Origin: Leeuwenhoekiella parthenopeia
GTDB lineage: Bacteria; Bacteroidota; Bacteroidia; Flavobacteriales; Flavobacteriaceae
Direction of reading: 5' to 3'
DNA: 64,000 bases
Assembly (NCBI RefSeq): GCF_020782115.1
Contig: NZ_JAJGMW010000017.1
Location: 1-64,000, forward strand
Part shown: one piece after another, positions 1 through 8,000 of the stretch
Layout of the letters: each line of letters begins with the position of its first letter
How positions within the stretch are numbered: position 1 is the first letter of the stretch
Notes under the pieces: generated by a model
Seen by the model: the letters and a program-made list of their open reading frames with translations, nothing else
What the model was told of the DNA's origin: nothing
Databases searched by the model: none
Position numbers and translations under genes: made by a program

Positions 1-63
1 CTCTTTGAGAGCTTCTAAAACCACTTTGGTCTTGAACTTGGGTGTGAATTTTCTTCGTGTCAT
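1..63 (-). CDS. IS3-family transposase OrfA, N-terminus (partial)
   Basis: The first 21 codons of a minus-strand gene that continues off the left edge. The translation begins MTRRKFTPKFKTKVVLEALK, the typical basic start of the helix-turn-helix DNA-binding OrfA subunit of IS3-family transposases, which works with a frameshifted OrfAB fusion to move the element. The ATG lies at 63-61, about 64 bases inside the presumed element end. It is called from this short N-terminal similarity only, so the subgroup cannot be given. Confidence 0.65.
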   Translation of the reverse strand, partial: MTRRKFTPKFKTKVVLEALKE

Positions 64-127
64 AAAACAGTAAATTTAAAGTTATTTTGGAACTTAAATT
101 ACTGTCCTAATTTTTGGGGGATGCTCA
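1..127 (-). mobile_element. IS3-family insertion sequence, upstream end only
   Basis: On the minus strand the sequence holds the start of an IS3-type orfA, preceded by about 35 bases of leader and a terminal segment at about 99-127 that begins TGAGCATCCCCC followed by AAAAATTAGGACA. Terminal repeats beginning TGA with a CCCCC-AAAAA-TTAG pattern are familiar in IS3-family elements; this comparison is from memory. The rest of the element, including orfB, the other inverted repeat and the target duplication, lies outside the window. The element has inserted into the ATPase gene to its right, whose last seven codons are IS sequence. Confidence 0.6.
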
Positions 128-626
128 GTATATAGTTAAAAATGATTCGTTTGGCTATATATTCAGCTATTATTTTTGATTTTGAGTTTAAGGTTTTAGT
201 TCCTTTTCCACGCTTTATTACCTTTATTGATGGTTCATGATCTTTCCCGATTTTAATTTCGATTGGTAATGTGCCGTTTAAATTACTCTTTATTTCTGTT
301 TTAAATTCCGCAATCTCTTCACTTGATAATTCAAATTCAAGTCTAAAAATAGATTGTGTGTTTTTTGTTCTTGATTGCAGTGAAATAGGAAAATCTCTTT
401 CCCAATTAAAATATAGGTCGTCATTTCTTCTTGAATAACCTCCGTATCTAATGGTTCTTTTAAGAGCATGATGACGTAAAACATACATTGCAATATTTAA
501 TGCTTTAAGAAGGTTTGACTTCCCTTCATTATTTTTACCTATAAGTACGGTTATTTCAGAAATTGGGATTTTATAAGCCGAAGTAATGCTCCTAAAATTT
601 GTTATTGAGAAATTTACTATATTCAT
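99..626 (-). pseudogene. AAA/OLD-like ATPase, truncated by an insertion sequence
   Basis: The reading frame gives 175 residues. The start, MNIVNFSITNFRSI, and the P-loop GKNNEGKSN at about residues 30-38 are those of the AAA/SMC-like ATPase domain found in OLD-family nucleases and related RecF-like proteins. Family members usually run to 400-700 residues, with Walker B, signature and sometimes TOPRIM parts; all of these are missing. The last residues IPQKLGQ are encoded by the insertion-sequence end, so native sequence stops near 128. The role of the intact gene is unknown. OLD-like ATPases often act in phage defence or DNA repair, but the fragment is too short to assign one. It is probably non-functional. 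Confidence 0.65.
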
Positions 627-820
627 TCCTTATTTTATGTTTTTACGCAGTTGCAGTTAACTTGTAACATTCTCACTAAATCTATACACATCCTTTCAAA
701 ATTTACAGGATATCAGCACCTTATAGTTCTGTTTTTAAAAGTAGCCATTTGTATTTAAAGGAGTTTACAGATTTTCGTAAAACCCCATAACTTTATCGGA
801 AGTTCAAAAAATTAGGCATA

Positions 821-850
821 AAAAAACCCCAATCTCTAAAGCCTGGGGTT
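821..850 (-). terminator. Rho-independent terminator after the XRE gene
   Basis: A perfect 7-bp inverted repeat (aacccca at 825-831 and tggggtt at 844-850) is followed, in the minus direction, by a run of T. It lies 28 bases past the stop of the XRE regulator gene and would end its transcript. Confidence 0.8.
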
Positions 851-877
851 CAATCTAATTATTATGAAAAACGCAGT

Positions 878-1288
878 CTAGTTCTTCTTAAGCAACTCCT
901 CCAAATAGCTCACTTTATCCTTTTCGGCCTGTACCAAACGTTCGTAGAGTTTTTTGTTCTCTTCGTAAGCTTCAACAAGTTTATCCAAAGGATTGAAAGT
1001 ACACGTATTTTGATGTCCAAAATTGCTGCTTGAAACGGTATCATTGAACGTATTGAAGTAATTTATCATTGCCTCATCAGAGAAATTCTCAATCCCTTCT
1101 TTGGTTACGCCCAATACTTTAGCCACTTCTTCCAGCTTACTGTCTTCGAGGCTTTCGCTTTGCTCCATATGCGATACACTTTGCTGGCTGATGCCAAGTT
1201 CGTGCGCCAGGGCTTCCTGTTTCATCCCGCGCAGTTCGCGAATGCGGGCGATCTTTCTACCGATGTGGTTGGGTTTGGTTGTGGTCAT
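878..1288 (-). CDS. XRE-family transcriptional regulator
   Basis: A 136-residue protein with a Cro/CI-type helix-turn-helix at about residues 8-65, seen as GRKIARIRELRGMKQEAL, LGISQQSVSHME and the EVAKVLGV closing helix. The C-terminal third (about 95-136) is charged and heptad-like (EAYEENKKLYERLVQAEKDK), so it probably forms a coiled coil for dimerisation. Proteins of this shape are common in Bacteroidota. It is divergent from the HEPN gene at 1529, with about 240 bases between them. A CAAAAATA at 1294-1301 could be a minus-strand TAnnTTTG element, but it sits almost on the start codon. The target is unknown; control of its own gene and the divergent pair is a reasonable guess. Confidence 0.8.
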   Translation of the reverse strand: MTTTKPNHIGRKIARIRELRGMKQEALAHELGISQQSVSHMEQSESLEDSKLEEVAKVLGVTKEGIENFSDEAMINYFNTFNDTVSSSNFGHQNTCTFNPLDKLVEAYEENKKLYERLVQAEKDKVSYLEELLKKN

Positions 1289-1528
1289 AGTCTCAAAAAT
1301 AAGGATTTCTTTTATAGCCTATCGGGCAGCGGTACGGGTAAAATACCAGCCTTAATGGGTAGGTTACCAGGTGTACGGGTGGATTACGCAGGGGGAGCGT
1401 GATACTTTTAACGTATAACAGAAACCTGTATTGCCGAAAGCTATTCAAAAGTAAGGCTTTTTCTCTTTAGTAGGTGCCCTACGCTTCTATTGAAAAGGGA
1501 TTTTAGGCAATTCGTTAAAAACAGGATT

Positions 1529-2431
1529 ATGAACACAGCACCCACTACAGATTTTGGCCTGCACGGCCTCATCCCCCTCCTCTGCTCCCTAAGCCGGGTA
1601 CATACGGTCTATTTGATGCGGCAGATTACCACAAGCCTCACCAATGCGTATACGGGTGGCTTAAGTACCCCGATAAAACCCGATACCCGGGAGGTACTCA
1701 CCCTGCTGGTGATCAGTCACGATCAGGTGGGCGACCCCAAGCATATACAGCACAGCATATTTAATAAGACGCAGGGCCGCTATGAGGTCTTTTCGATACA
1801 TTTTACGCTACGGGAGGCCAACAGCCGCATCAACTGGGGCAGCAATTTTTTAAACCGGGTACTCCGGGAATCCCAACTGCTTTACCGGGAAGACCAGCGG
1901 CTGGAGCTACCCGCAGGCTACCTGCAGCATCCGCAGGTGTATGCCCGTATCGCTACCCACTGGAACGCCCGTTTGCAACGCGCCCGGTACTTTGAAACAA
2001 AGGCGGTAGACTGTGAAGACCCTCAAAGTAATTACGGGAAATGCCTGTTGCTGCAACAGGCGGTACAGCAGGCATGTCTGGGCCTGATTTACGTGTTTTG
2101 GGAATACCAGCCTTCCTGCTTTGCCCTCCCCTATGTGTTGCACCTGTGCGAACAGTTTTGCGACCTGCCGCAAATGATCTATCCCAAACGCTCCTTCAGA
2201 TCCCACCGGGTTTATGCGCTGCTGTGCCACGCAACCTATAACCTGCATGAGAAAACGGGAACGGACGCTACCGACGCTGATGTCTGTAAAGTGGAACAGT
2301 TTACCTACCGGTTTATAAAAGCGGCCCGTCAATTGGCTGAGGAGAAACTCCGCGATTTGAACAAACTACACCATACACCTTCTCAAACAATCCCTTATGA
2401 AAAAGAAACAGATACGGGCACGGCTGAATGA
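1529..2431 (+). CDS. HEPN domain-containing protein
   Basis: About 300 residues counted from the ATG at 1529; the frame is open from 1490, but the upstream ATG adds residues that do not look conserved. The N-terminal half resembles the degenerate nucleotidyltransferase-like part of flavobacterial HEPN proteins (EVLTLLVISHD, then FLNRVLRESQLLYRED). The C-terminal half has the helical HEPN pattern LLLQQAVQQACLGLIYVF, LHLCEQFCDLP and an R-x6-H motif in RVYALLCH. HEPN proteins are often RNases in toxin-antitoxin or defence systems, but in this family the role is not established. It overlaps the next gene by 35 bases, which suggests translational coupling. The assignment rests on remembered family resemblance. 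Confidence 0.6.
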   Translation: MNTAPTTDFGLHGLIPLLCSLSRVHTVYLMRQITTSLTNAYTGGLSTPIKPDTREVLTLLVISHDQVGDPKHIQHSIFNKTQGRYEVFSIHFTLREANSRINWGSNFLNRVLRESQLLYREDQRLELPAGYLQHPQVYARIATHWNARLQRARYFETKAVDCEDPQSNYGKCLLLQQAVQQACLGLIYVFWEYQPSCFALPYVLHLCEQFCDLPQMIYPKRSFRSHRVYALLCHATYNLHEKTGTDATDADVCKVEQFTYRFIKAARQLAEEKLRDLNKLHHTPSQTIPYEKETDTGTAE

Positions 2432-2732
2432 ACTTAAAGCTCAAAAGCTGGTGCACCTGAAGCCCAAAACCGGAAGAACCGGGCGCTATTATGAAGGCAC
2501 CTACCGGGTAGGCAGTTATAGCGATCTGATGTTTTTAGTAACCAACCTGATTAAGGTTTCGGCCCTGGCCTTAGAAAAAAACGAGGGGGTATCTGAGCAG
2601 GAAATACCAGACGCGCAATACAACGTCCTCCAGGTGCTGCTGCATGCGTTACAACTTATTCCTGTTGAAGAACTGGAGCTTCTAGATGGGATTTCACAAT
2701 TGATTGAAGAGGTAAATGGGGGTGAATTGTGA
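2397..2732 (+). CDS. Small protein overlapping the HEPN gene, unknown function
   Basis: A 111-residue protein I do not recognise. It starts with a basic segment (MKKKQIRARLNELKAQKLVHLKPKTGR), a short GRYYEGTYRVGSYSD stretch, then mostly helical sequence rich in Leu and Glu. No signal peptide or membrane segment is visible. Its start lies inside the end of the HEPN gene in another frame, so the two are probably translated together and may work as a pair. A toxin/antitoxin relation is conceivable, but nothing in this sequence proves it. No gene follows for about 2.3 kb. Confidence 0.55.
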   Translation: MKKKQIRARLNELKAQKLVHLKPKTGRTGRYYEGTYRVGSYSDLMFLVTNLIKVSALALEKNEGVSEQEIPDAQYNVLQVLLHALQLIPVEELELLDGISQLIEEVNGGEL

Positions 2733-2776
2733 TGCTGCATCGAGGGTATGCGAGTTGCTCCTTAACTGGAAAGCAT

Positions 2777-3050
2777 AAAAAAACATCCCTCCAAACCTCC
2801 CTTCAAAGGGAGGCTTTAAGTTTAGTAAGAACAGACTCCCTTCCTTTGAAGGAAGGGCTGGGGATGGATGTTACCTGAAACGCTTTTCAGTTTATAATAT
2901 AAGCCTGTCGGGCAGCTTTGATTATCAAGAATGTCATTTGGAGCCTGCCACACTAAGCGCAGTCGAGAAGTGCGTGGCGGTCAAAACCTACGTTGAGAGC
3001 GATGTATCAAAAAATCCACTTAGCAGGAAACATCCTAAAAAGAAAACAGA
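2777..3050. repeat. Intergenic repeat copy 1
   Basis: The core at 2782-2872 has an outer stem (AACATCC / GGATGTT) enclosing two hairpins: CCTCCCTT with AAGGGAGG, and CCCTTCCTT with AAGGAAGGG, each with a two-base loop. It can fold as a three-armed structure in DNA or RNA. A tail of about 175 bases follows, and the whole 270-base unit is repeated directly after it as copy 2. Confidence 0.85.
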
Positions 3051-3318
3051 AAAACATCCCTCCAAACCTCCCTTCTAAGGGAGGCTTTAAGTTTAGCGAA
3101 AACACTCCCTTCCTTTGAAGGAAGGGCCGGAGATGGATGTTACCTGAAACTCACTTCGATTTATAATATAAGCCTCTCGGGCAGCTTTGATTATCAAGAA
3201 TGTCATTTGGAGCCTGCCACACTAAGCGCAGTCGAGAAGTGCGTGGCGGTCAAAACCTACGTTGAGAGCGATGTATCAAAAAATCCACTTAGCAGGAAAC
3301 ATCCTAAAAAGAAAACAG
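3051..3318. repeat. Intergenic repeat copy 2 (tandem with copy 1)
   Basis: Core at 3053-3141 with the same three stems. The first hairpin reads CCTCCCTT-CT-AAGGGAGG, so only the loop differs from copy 1. The tail, with CACACTAAGCGCAGTCGAGA, is nearly identical to the tail of copy 1, which makes a recent tandem duplication likely. Confidence 0.85.
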
Positions 3319-3500
3319 AAAAACATCCCTCCAAACCTCCCTTCAAAGGGAGGCTTTAGGTTTAGCGAAAACACTCCCTTCCTTTGAAGGAAGGGCCGGG
3401 GATGGATGTTACCTGAAGCGCTCTTCGATATAATATAAACCTGTCGGGCAGCCTTGATTATCAGGAATGTCATTTCGATCGTAGCATGCGGAAGTTGATC
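3319..3500. repeat. Intergenic repeat copy 3
   Basis: Core at 3322-3410 with all three stems kept. After the core the tail departs from copies 1 and 2 near 3473 and instead matches that of copy 4 (TGTCATTTCGATCGTA), leading into the second repeat type at 3541. Confidence 0.8.
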
Positions 3501-3540
3501 GTCAGGAGGATTAATAGAACACAAAAAAAGCTAATGAGTA

Positions 3541-3835
3541 CAAAGTAGCGGCCTATCAGGAGGTTCTCGTGAAATTTGACGTGAGCGCAACGTCGCAGGC
3601 GGTTCTGTTTGAGGCCGCCAGAGCGGCCGAGTTAAGCGCATGCAGTGAAGCGAACAATAAATTTAGAGAACCTCCTGTAAGCCTAGCGTTTTTTGTTTCT
3701 TTTTTGGGCGATGCAAAAAAGAAAGAGAATATGAAATGAAGTTGTTATTACTCTTCTTTGCCCACATGATTATTATTTCACGGCAACTCGTGAACCTCCT
3801 TTCGTCGGTTTGAGGAATTAGTTTATCAATGATTA
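3541..3835. repeat. Second repeat type, copy 1
   Basis: Contains an 11-bp inverted pair, AGGAGGTTCTC at 3558-3568 and GAGAACCTCCT at 3666-3676, enclosing an inner hairpin GGCCGC-CAGA-GCGGCC. It also has a 10-bp hairpin TTTCTTTTTT / AAAAAAGAAA at 3696-3724 around GGGCGATGC. Much of this recurs at 4617-4862. Confidence 0.75.
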
Positions 3836-3837
3836 TT

Positions 3838-4045
3838 CCTTACTTTTCTTTGCTTGTCCAAAGAAAAGTAACAAAAGAAAAGACACCTTTTGGATAGGTA
3901 TTTTTCGCCTTGAGGGCGAAAACCGCAGCAGTGCCCCTAAATTTTCTCCAAGGCTTCAAAAATTTTTAACGGGGCACAGCCGCTATACTGACCAAAAGGA
4001 AGCCTGCTATAGTATATTTCTGTAAAGAGGAATAATTCAATCAAG
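3838..4045. repeat. Hairpin-rich intergenic block
   Basis: Three inverted repeats in a row: a 12-bp stem at 3841-3870 (TACTTTTCTTTG and its complement around CTTGTC), an 8-bp stem TTTTCGCC / GGCGAAAA at 3902-3922, and GTGCCCC / GGGGCAC at 3931-3977. Similar blocks are common between flavobacterial genes; no function is known to me. It occurs once in this window. Confidence 0.55.
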
Positions 4046-4180
4046 GTTTAAATGCGAATTCTGAACCTAGGAAGAGCTATTCGTTTACCTTATGGGAAGT
4101 GAGTGCGAAAGATAGAATTAGAAACATGACGTGCACACGATACAATCGCGCGCGAAGGATGAGTTGTACTCTAATTAAAA

Positions 4181-4375
4181 AGCATAAAAACGTCCCTCCA
4201 AACCTCCCTTCTAAGGGAGGCTTTAGGTTTAGCGAAAACACTCCCTTCCTTTGAAGGAAGGGCTGGGGATGGATGTTACCTGAAGCGCTCTTCGATTTAC
4301 AGTCTAAGCCTGTTGAGCAGCCTTGCTTATTAGAAATGTCATTTCGATCGTATCACAAGGGAGTTGCTCGTCAGG
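4181..4375. repeat. Intergenic repeat copy 4
   Basis: Core at about 4189-4277. The outer stem has one change (AACGTCC against GGATGTT), while both inner hairpins are intact. Its tail matches copy 3, so copies 3 and 4 form one subfamily and copies 1 and 2 another. Confidence 0.8.
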
Positions 4376-4464
4376 ATAATTAATACAACTGTTAAAAAGC
4401 TAATTAGCAAAAGTTACGACCTACAACGATTTATCGTAAAATTTGAAATGGGGCAGAGCGTTAA

Positions 4465-4487
4465 AGAATAGTCCTGTGGACTATTCT
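4465..4487. other. 10-bp-stem hairpin
   Basis: AGAATAGTCC and GGACTATTCT form a perfect 10-bp stem with a TGT loop. It lies inside an extra segment of about 165 bases that copy 4 plus element 2 has and the other block lacks. No T-run follows on either strand, so it is not an obvious terminator. Confidence 0.6.
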
Positions 4488-4616
4488 AGCGAATGAGCCA
4501 GCTTGCCGCGTAGGCCTGAGTGAAAATTTTAGACTGTTTGAGCTGCACGTATAGATTTTCCTTGCTGATTTATTCAAGCGAGTTTCTAAAATTAGCGAGG
4601 CACGCGATACAATCGC

Positions 4617-4862
4617 GCGCGAACAGTGGCGGTTCTGTTTAAGGCCGGAGCACCGGCTGAGTTAAGCGCATGCAACGCTGCGAACAAAAGATTTAGAGAA
4701 CCTTTTGTAAGCCTTGATTTTTTTTGCGCGGCTGACTAGACGGGTTGTTTCTTTTTTGGGCGATGCAAAAAAGAAAGGGAATAGGAATTGAAGTTGTAAT
4801 TAGTCTTCTTTACTCGCGTGATTTCTATTTCACGGGAGCTCGTGAATCTCCCAAAGTCGATT
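4617..4862. repeat. Second repeat type, copy 2
   Basis: Matches 3588-3830 with many substitutions and a short insertion. The inner hairpin here is GCCGG-AGCA-CCGGC. Compared with copy 1, a C:G pair has become G:C, so pairing is kept although the bases changed. The 10-bp TTTCTTTTTT hairpin is unchanged at about 4748-4776. Confidence 0.75.
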
Positions 4863-4894
4863 TAGTTCGCTATCGCCTATTGGTTTTGGAGCTC

Positions 4895-4910
4895 ACGAAT
4901 CGCGATTCGT
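4895..4910. promoter_or_regulatory. 16-bp perfect palindrome upstream of the VCBS gene
   Basis: ACGAATCGCGATTCGT is perfectly symmetric and lies 130 bases before the start of the VCBS lipoprotein gene. It could be an operator or simply part of the repeat landscape. Nothing else with this sequence was seen in the window. Confidence 0.3.
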
Positions 4911-5039
4911 AGCAGTGTATGCAAAATTCAATAAAACCTACTCCTACATTTCTGAACCCTCTCAAAATCATAAGCTTTTTTGTCTTCAGGGGATATTATA
5001 GTATATTCGACTATTAGTATCTCTGGTTCCGCAAAAGCT

Positions 5040-8000
5040 ATGAATTGTAAGTCCCCTACCCTGTTGATTATTTTGCAGTTGCTCATTGCCAGCTCCTGTG
5101 AGCATACCACTTCCAAAAAGAGTGATGTAGCGTACGATACCTTATTCACCAAAATACCCGCAGAGCAGACCGGTATAGGCTTTACCAATTTTGTAAAGGA
5201 GACTGAAGATTTTCATCCCTTCAACTATCCTTATATCTATAACGGCGGCGGTGTTGCCATTGGCGACATCAACAACGACGGCCTGGATGATCTGTATTTC
5301 ACCGCAAATCAAACAGCAAACAAACTCTACCTTAATAAAGGAGACCTTAAGTTTGAAGACATCACAGACCGGGCCGGAGTCGCAGACGCGCAGGGTTGGA
5401 CCACCGGCGTTTCGATGATCGATATCAATAACGACGGCTGGCTCGATTTGTATGTATGCAAATCGGCTTCGCGAAATGAACCTGCATTGCGCAAAAACCT
5501 CCTGTTTGTTAATCAGCAAAACGGGACCTTTAAAGAAGAAGCAGCCCGATGGGGCATTGACGATGACGGCTTTTCGGTACAATCCTATTTTTTGGATTAC
5601 GATAACGATGGAGATCTCGATTTGTTCCTCATCAATCACCGGGACGACTTTTTCAATTCCATAGATCTTGATGCGCTTTTGGCCGATAAAGACTTTTTCC
5701 CACAGACTTCAGATCATTTGTACCGCAATGAGGGCTCCTTTTTTACCGATGTTACGCTTGACAGTGGCATTGTAAATAAAGAATACAGCCTCAGTGCATC
5801 AATAGGAGATTTCAATAACGACGGCTGGCAAGATATTTTTGTGGCAAACGATTTTATCACGCCCGATAAATTGTACCTCAACAACCGGGACGGCACGTTT
5901 AGCAATCACATCAACACGCGGGTTAAGCATACCTCGTATAGCAGTATGGGTTCTGACTATGCAGATATCAACAACGATTTGCTACCCGATTTACTCGTGC
6001 TTGATATGTCTGCCGAAGATCACCAGCGCGGCAAGCAGAATATGCCCAGTATGGACACAAACGGGTTCCTGAAGACCGCCCTATCCGGATATCACTACGC
6101 TTACATGTCTAATGTGCTTAACCTCAACAACGGCAATGGCTATTTTAGCGATATCGCGCAGTACGCCGGCGTTGCCAAGACCGACTGGAGCTGGGCGCCG
6201 CTCTTAGCCGATTTTGATCAGGACGGTCATAAAGATATTTTTATCACTAACGGAATCAAGCGCGAACTGGGCAATCAGGATTTTGGGAATCTCATTCACA
6301 ATTCGGGTAAATTCAATGTGGGCGAAGCGCCTATTGCAACCATTTTAGAGCAATTACCCAGCAATAAACTCAAGAATTACGCCTACAAAAACACCGGCCT
6401 GCTTGATTTTGAAAATGCCATCACCGCCTGGGGATTTGATGAGGCTCTAAATTCAAACGGCGCCGCCTATGGCGACCTCGATAATGACGGCGATCTGGAC
6501 CTTGTTCTCAACAATATGGATGACCGGGCCTCGGTGTATCGCAACAATTCAACTGCTAATTTCCTTTCGGTAGAACTTAAAGGCCCCGGTAAAAACAATC
6601 TGGCCTTGGGCGCAACTGTGAGTATTTATACAGACAGCACCCAGCAACAGCAGCAATTGTATCTTTCAAGAGGCTTTCAGTCTTCGGTATCGCCCAGGCT
6701 TATTTTTGGTCTTGGTTCCGAAGAATACATCACCAGAATTGAAGTCGCATGGGGTGATGGTAAAATCTATACAGCAGAAAATCTGGACGCTAATCAGTTT
6801 TTACAAATCGATTACAAAGACTCTAATCCTGCTGCTAAATCACTACAACAGCCAATCCCTGAAAACTGGAAATCTATAAATCCCAAAAGTTTTGCCCTTG
6901 AGTATGCGCATCGCGAAAATTACTACAATGACTTTGACCGGCAGGTGCTTTTGCCTCAAAAACAATCGCAAAAAGGCCCGTCCTTTGCTGCAGCTGACCT
7001 CAATAATGATGGTCTGGAAGACTGGTTTATAGGAGGTGCTAAAGATCAACCCGGCATCATTTATCTGCGGGAACAATCGGGCACGTTTAAGGCACTGGCA
7101 CAGCCGGCATTAGAAGCTGACCAAAAATACGAAGATCAAGGCGCGGTATTTTTTGATGCTGATGCTGATGGCGATCTCGACCTCTATGTGGCCAGCGGAG
7201 CCTATGAGTTGGACGAAAACGCGGCGCTGCTTCAGGACCGACTGTACCTCAATGACGGAAGTGGCAATTTCTCTAAATCCAGGGCATTGCCACAAATGTT
7301 GACTAATACTAAAGCAGTCGTGGCTTACGATTACGACGCGGACGGAGATCAGGATTTAATTGTGGGCGGTCACGTGGTTCCCGGAAAATATCCCCTGAGC
7401 GCACGCTCTTATGTTTTGCAAAATACAAACGGAAGCTTTACAGACGTGACCCGCGAGATAGCACCTCAATTTGAGAATTTAGGCATCCTAAACGATTTGC
7501 TCATCAGCGATTTTGACGGCGATGGCCGGGGCGAATTGATCGCAGTTGGCGAGTGGATGCCCATTCAGTTTTTTGATCTTAAGGATTCAAAATTTTCAAG
7601 AAAAGAAATTGACGACCTAACCAATACTTCCGGCTGGTGGAATACCATTGCCGAAATGGATTTTGACGGCGACGGTGATCTCGATTATTTTGTAGGCAAT
7701 TTGGGCGGAAATAATAAATTTCAACCTACACCAGAGAAACCACTGTTCATTTTTGGCAGCAACTTTGACAACGACAAAACCTACGATATGGTGCTCAGTA
7801 AAACCTATCAGGGTAATCTGGTTCCCGTGCGCGGCAAAGAATGTTCGACAGCTCAAAATTCATTTGTAAGCGAAAAAATTAAAAGCTTTAAAGAATTTGC
7901 GAGTTCGTCTATGGAAGATATCTATGGAAGCGATCAGCTTTCCAATTCGTACAGGCAGGAAGTCACAGAGTTTCGGTCTGTGTATTTAGAAAATACCGGA

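Larger units (their letters stand above)
2741..5039. other. Gene-free stretch filled with structured repeats
   Basis: No convincing coding sequence is present; the open frames here are short and cross the repeats. It contains four copies of a roughly 90-bp cruciform element (2782, 3053, 3322, 4189), two copies of a second element (3541 and 4617), a hairpin-rich block at 3838-4045, a 19-bp direct repeat (CGATACAATCGCGCGCGAA at 4138 and 4605), a 10-bp-stem hairpin at 4465-4487 and a 16-bp palindrome at 4895-4910. Copies 3 and 4 are each followed by the second element, so a composite block of about 0.5 kb has been duplicated. Confidence 0.8.

Noticed and set aside
1907-2332. 141-codon minus-strand frame inside the HEPN gene
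   Set aside because: It is an antisense shadow; the plus-strand frame has clear family motifs and continues past both ends.
2777-3410. Possible CRISPR array, because similar units repeat at about 270 bases
   Set aside because: The repeats are about 90 bases with internal hairpins and the intervening sequence is itself repeated, unlike CRISPR spacers; no cas genes are present.
3276-3524. Open frame of 82 codons on the minus strand within the repeats
   Set aside because: It runs across repeat copy 3 and its tail, has no recognisable motif, and the same frame is broken in the other repeat copies.
4980-5039. Longer N-terminus of the VCBS protein starting at 4980
   Set aside because: The extra 20 residues would put a polar stretch before a good lipoprotein signal; the ATG at 5040 is far more likely.
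6806-6813. AATCGATT inside the VCBS gene as another LacI-type site
   Set aside because: It lies in coding sequence, lacks the symmetric C/G flanks, and one chance match of eight bases is expected in a window of this size.
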